From Candidatus Heimdallarchaeota archaeon (GTDB taxonomy: Archaea; Asgardarchaeota; Heimdallarchaeia; Heimdallarchaeales; Heimdallarchaeaceae), in the NCBI GenBank assembly GCA_016839875.1, contig JAEOTK010000120.1:1-7387 (forward strand): a stretch of 7,387 bases of DNA, given 5' to 3'. Positions within the stretch are counted from its first letter, which is position 1, and every line of letters starts with the position of its first letter. This document shows, piece by piece, positions 6,056-7,387 of this stretch. The notes below the pieces were generated by a model. That model worked only from the letters and a program-made list of their open reading frames with translations. It did no database searches and was not told the origin of the DNA. The translations under genes were made by a program, and so were the position numbers.

Positions 6056-6083
6056 TTTCTTTATGTTCTTTATATTCTATTTT
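6056..6083 (+). terminator. T-rich terminator candidate after the methyltransferase
   Basis: A run of short T tracts (TTTCTTTATG, TTCTTTATATTCTATTTT) starts 5 nt after the methyltransferase stop and runs into the end of the convergent TatD gene. Archaeal transcription terminates at such U-rich stretches without a hairpin, and none is obvious here. Confidence 0.3.
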
Positions 6084-6874
6084 AACAAATTAACCATATC
6101 TCTTAGATTCGGATCGTCATTAACCATTCTTAGCACATTTCTATGATTCATAGCTTCTATTTCTTCTGGAGTAGTTCCTTTTGCTTTAGCGAGTGTCTTG
6201 AAAATCTTTGGAATAATCGCTGAAGGTGGTTTGTATGATTCACCTCTTGGCAGAACATCAATTTCAATAATAAGTAGATCATCACTGATTTTTGGTAATC
6301 TCTCAGCAAGATATTCTTTCAATTTTTTAGATGGATAGTAGTAACTTGGGGCACCGTATGAGATGTAGTGACCATTATCGTTGATCTCGTCTATCATTTC
6401 AGTAGGACCGGAATAATGATGGAATATAGCTTTTTTGACATTATAGCTATTTAAAACTTCCAAACCTCTCCTTTCTAATCCCCCACGAAAGTGACAATTC
6501 AGTATCTTATTGTTCTTTTCTGCTTCTTCAAGAAATACTGCAAACAAAGCTTCCTGTTCTTTGGTATTTGCTTTATTTCTACTACTAGCTTCATCCAATC
6601 CTATTTCTCCAAGCATTAGAGCTTCTTTACAATATCTAACAACTTCATCTAATTTATCCGTCCATTCGTTAGCGTACCAGGGTAATATCCCAAAGGAAGG
6701 AAAAATATATTCTGATTGTTTAGCCCACTCAACTATCTTAAGGTACCCTTTTAAGTCACATGCTTGAGCCCAAGTAACAATTTTATTTTCTGTTATATCC
6801 TTGATAGTTTTCTGACGAAGTTTTTCATCTGTCAACCAAGGTTCATCTAAATGTAGGTGTGTATCAATATACAT
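6077..6874 (-). CDS. TatD-family metal-dependent hydrolase
   Basis: A TIM-barrel metal hydrolase of the TatD type, 265 aa, near the usual family length of about 260. Metal-ligand motifs appear in order: DTHLHLD with His6 and His8, GEIGLD with Glu90, CHFR with His128, FHHYSG with His152/His153 (aligning with the HxFSG motif of TatD), and EID with Asp206. The full set suggests an active enzyme. Characterised TatD proteins are Mg-dependent DNases involved in DNA processing or degradation; other members of the superfamily have different substrates, so DNase activity is inferred. The C-terminus has a short Pro- and Lys-rich segment (YKPPSAIIPKIF) and a final helix with NHRNVLRM, typical of the family. 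The ATG follows a good GAGGT ribosome site by 9 nt. It lies downstream of the heliorhodopsin, with a T-rich terminator between. Confidence 0.9.
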   Translation of the reverse strand: MYIDTHLHLDEPWLTDEKLRQKTIKDITENKIVTWAQACDLKGYLKIVEWAKQSEYIFPSFGILPWYANEWTDKLDEVVRYCKEALMLGEIGLDEASSRNKANTKEQEALFAVFLEEAEKNNKILNCHFRGGLERRGLEVLNSYNVKKAIFHHYSGPTEMIDEINDNGHYISYGAPSYYYPSKKLKEYLAERLPKISDDLLIIEIDVLPRGESYKPPSAIIPKIFKTLAKAKGTTPEEIEAMNHRNVLRMVNDDPNLRDMVNLLK

Positions 6875-6883
6875 CTCTTATCA

Positions 6884-6888
6884 ACCTC
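6884..6888 (-). promoter_or_regulatory. Shine-Dalgarno GAGGT for the TatD-family gene
   Basis: On the minus strand GAGGT is 9 nt before the ATG at 6874. It is the best ribosome binding site in the window and fixes this start. It implies a leader of at least about 15 nt. Confidence 0.6.
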
Positions 6889-7001
6889 TTTCTTTCAAAT
6901 GTTTAAACACTTATGAAAACTTCTATTACAAAAACCGTTTCTACAAAATTGACTTTCTTTGTAATTTCTTTAGGATTGTCTAAATCTTTGTATGAATATT
7001 G

Positions 7002-7020
7002 AAAAAAATTAAAGAAAAAA
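7002..7020 (-). terminator. T-rich terminator after heliorhodopsin
   Basis: Downstream of the heliorhodopsin stop the minus strand reads TTTTTTCTTTAATTTTTTT, two T tracts about 20 nt past the stop. This is the form of intrinsic archaeal terminators. I see no stem-loop. The rest of the 166-bp gap (6875-7040) holds the TatD ribosome site and no recognisable gene. Confidence 0.5.
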
Positions 7021-7040
7021 GAGAATAAGTGGAATTATTA

Positions 7041-7387
7041 TTATCCTGGTTGAAGAGCTCCTGCAAATACTAACCATGCAAGTAGAGTCTTTGCAACTAA
7101 GCTAAGTATTTGATATACTCTTTCTCCATAAAGATAATCTTTCCATTTTCCAACTTGTTTGTATTGTAAAAGCATGTTGAATGCAAAAGACATAAACAGT
7201 AAGAACTGAATTACATAAATAACTGGTACAAACCATGGCATTCCCTCTGCATCAGCTGCAGCTCTACCAAAGTAGAATGAGATTACTAACCATGGAAGCA
7301 TACCTGCGATCCATCCGTAAATATATGCTAACCAATTCGTCTTTTCTGTTGTTTGATTGTGAACTTCCATTACATGGCCAAAAAGAT
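7041..7387 (-). CDS. Heliorhodopsin, C-terminal half (TM5-TM7), N-terminal part outside window
   Basis: A retinal-binding seven-helix membrane protein of the heliorhodopsin family, whose N-terminus faces the cytoplasm, opposite to type 1 rhodopsins. Heliorhodopsins show no ion pumping in most studied cases; signalling or enzyme-regulating roles are proposed. The frame is open past the ATG at 7370 to the window edge (LFGHV precedes it), so that Met is internal. LFGHV matches the end of TM4 in heliorhodopsin 48C12 (LFGWL). Numbering from that Met, TM5 is at about 13-35 (YGWIAGMLPWLVI), TM6 at 44-70 and TM7 at 85-106. The TM7 signature SLVAKTLLAW contains the Schiff-base lysine (Lys94; codon at 7089-7091), equivalent to Lys241 of 48C12, with the conserved Ser four residues before it. 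YGERVY just before TM7 is also family-typical. The fragment looks intact and functional. Confidence 0.93.
   Translation of the reverse strand, partial: LFGHVMEVHNQTTEKTNWLAYIYGWIAGMLPWLVISFYFGRAAADAEGMPWFVPVIYVIQFLLFMSFAFNMLLQYKQVGKWKDYLYGERVYQILSLVAKTLLAWLVFAGALQPG

Noticed and set aside
6901..6908. GTTTAAAC palindrome as TATA box or operator for TatD
   Set aside because: A start of transcription about 26 nt downstream would fall after the GAGGT ribosome site and remove it. An 8-bp AT-rich palindrome is expected by chance.
7368..7370. ATG at 7370 as the start of a small 109-aa membrane protein
   Set aside because: The frame continues upstream to the window edge with LFGHV, matching the end of heliorhodopsin TM4; the gene is truncated by the window.
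1..7387. CRISPR array, tRNA, rRNA, insertion sequence or attachment site
   Set aside because: I saw no direct repeats with spacers, cloverleaf-like segments, terminal inverted repeats or transposase motifs on either strand.

Overview
This AT-rich window looks archaeal. T/A-rich promoter boxes lie about 26-40 nt upstream of several starts, some starts appear almost leaderless, and others carry a short Shine-Dalgarno motif (GGTG, GGTGA, GAGGT). A heliorhodopsin, an M32 carboxypeptidase, a DUF2085-like membrane protein and retinol-dehydrogenase-like SDRs together suggest an Asgard (Heimdall/Loki-type) archaeon. That placement is inferred; no rRNA or universal marker is present. Nothing indicates a phage, transposon, CRISPR array, tRNA or rRNA.

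Layout, left to right. (1) A metallo-beta-lactamase-fold hydrolase, truncated at its N-terminus by the window edge (+), ends 24 bp from the stop of a convergent retinol-dehydrogenase-type SDR (-). (2) A 100-bp divergent promoter region separates that SDR from a small + strand gene for a single-pass membrane protein with 14 cysteines in a duplicated 21-residue block. (3) That gene overlaps by 9 bp, tail to tail, the last gene of a likely minus-strand cluster transcribed in the order SDR, M32 carboxypeptidase, DUF2085-like membrane protein. (4) A second divergent promoter region precedes a small class I SAM methyltransferase (+), which converges on a TatD-family metal hydrolase (-). (5) A 166-bp gap holding a T-rich terminator separates TatD from the C-terminal half of a heliorhodopsin (-), cut by the right edge.

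The window is densely coded: no gap exceeds 170 bp. Most genes are housekeeping-like enzymes with unknown substrates, and no single pathway ties them together. The SDR-M32-DUF2085 cluster is supported by strand and spacing only. Two retinoid-type SDRs near a retinal-binding protein are suggestive but may be coincidence.

The strongest candidate for something undescribed is the cysteine-repeat membrane protein at 1815-2222. The heliorhodopsin at the right edge is the most biologically distinctive recognised gene.
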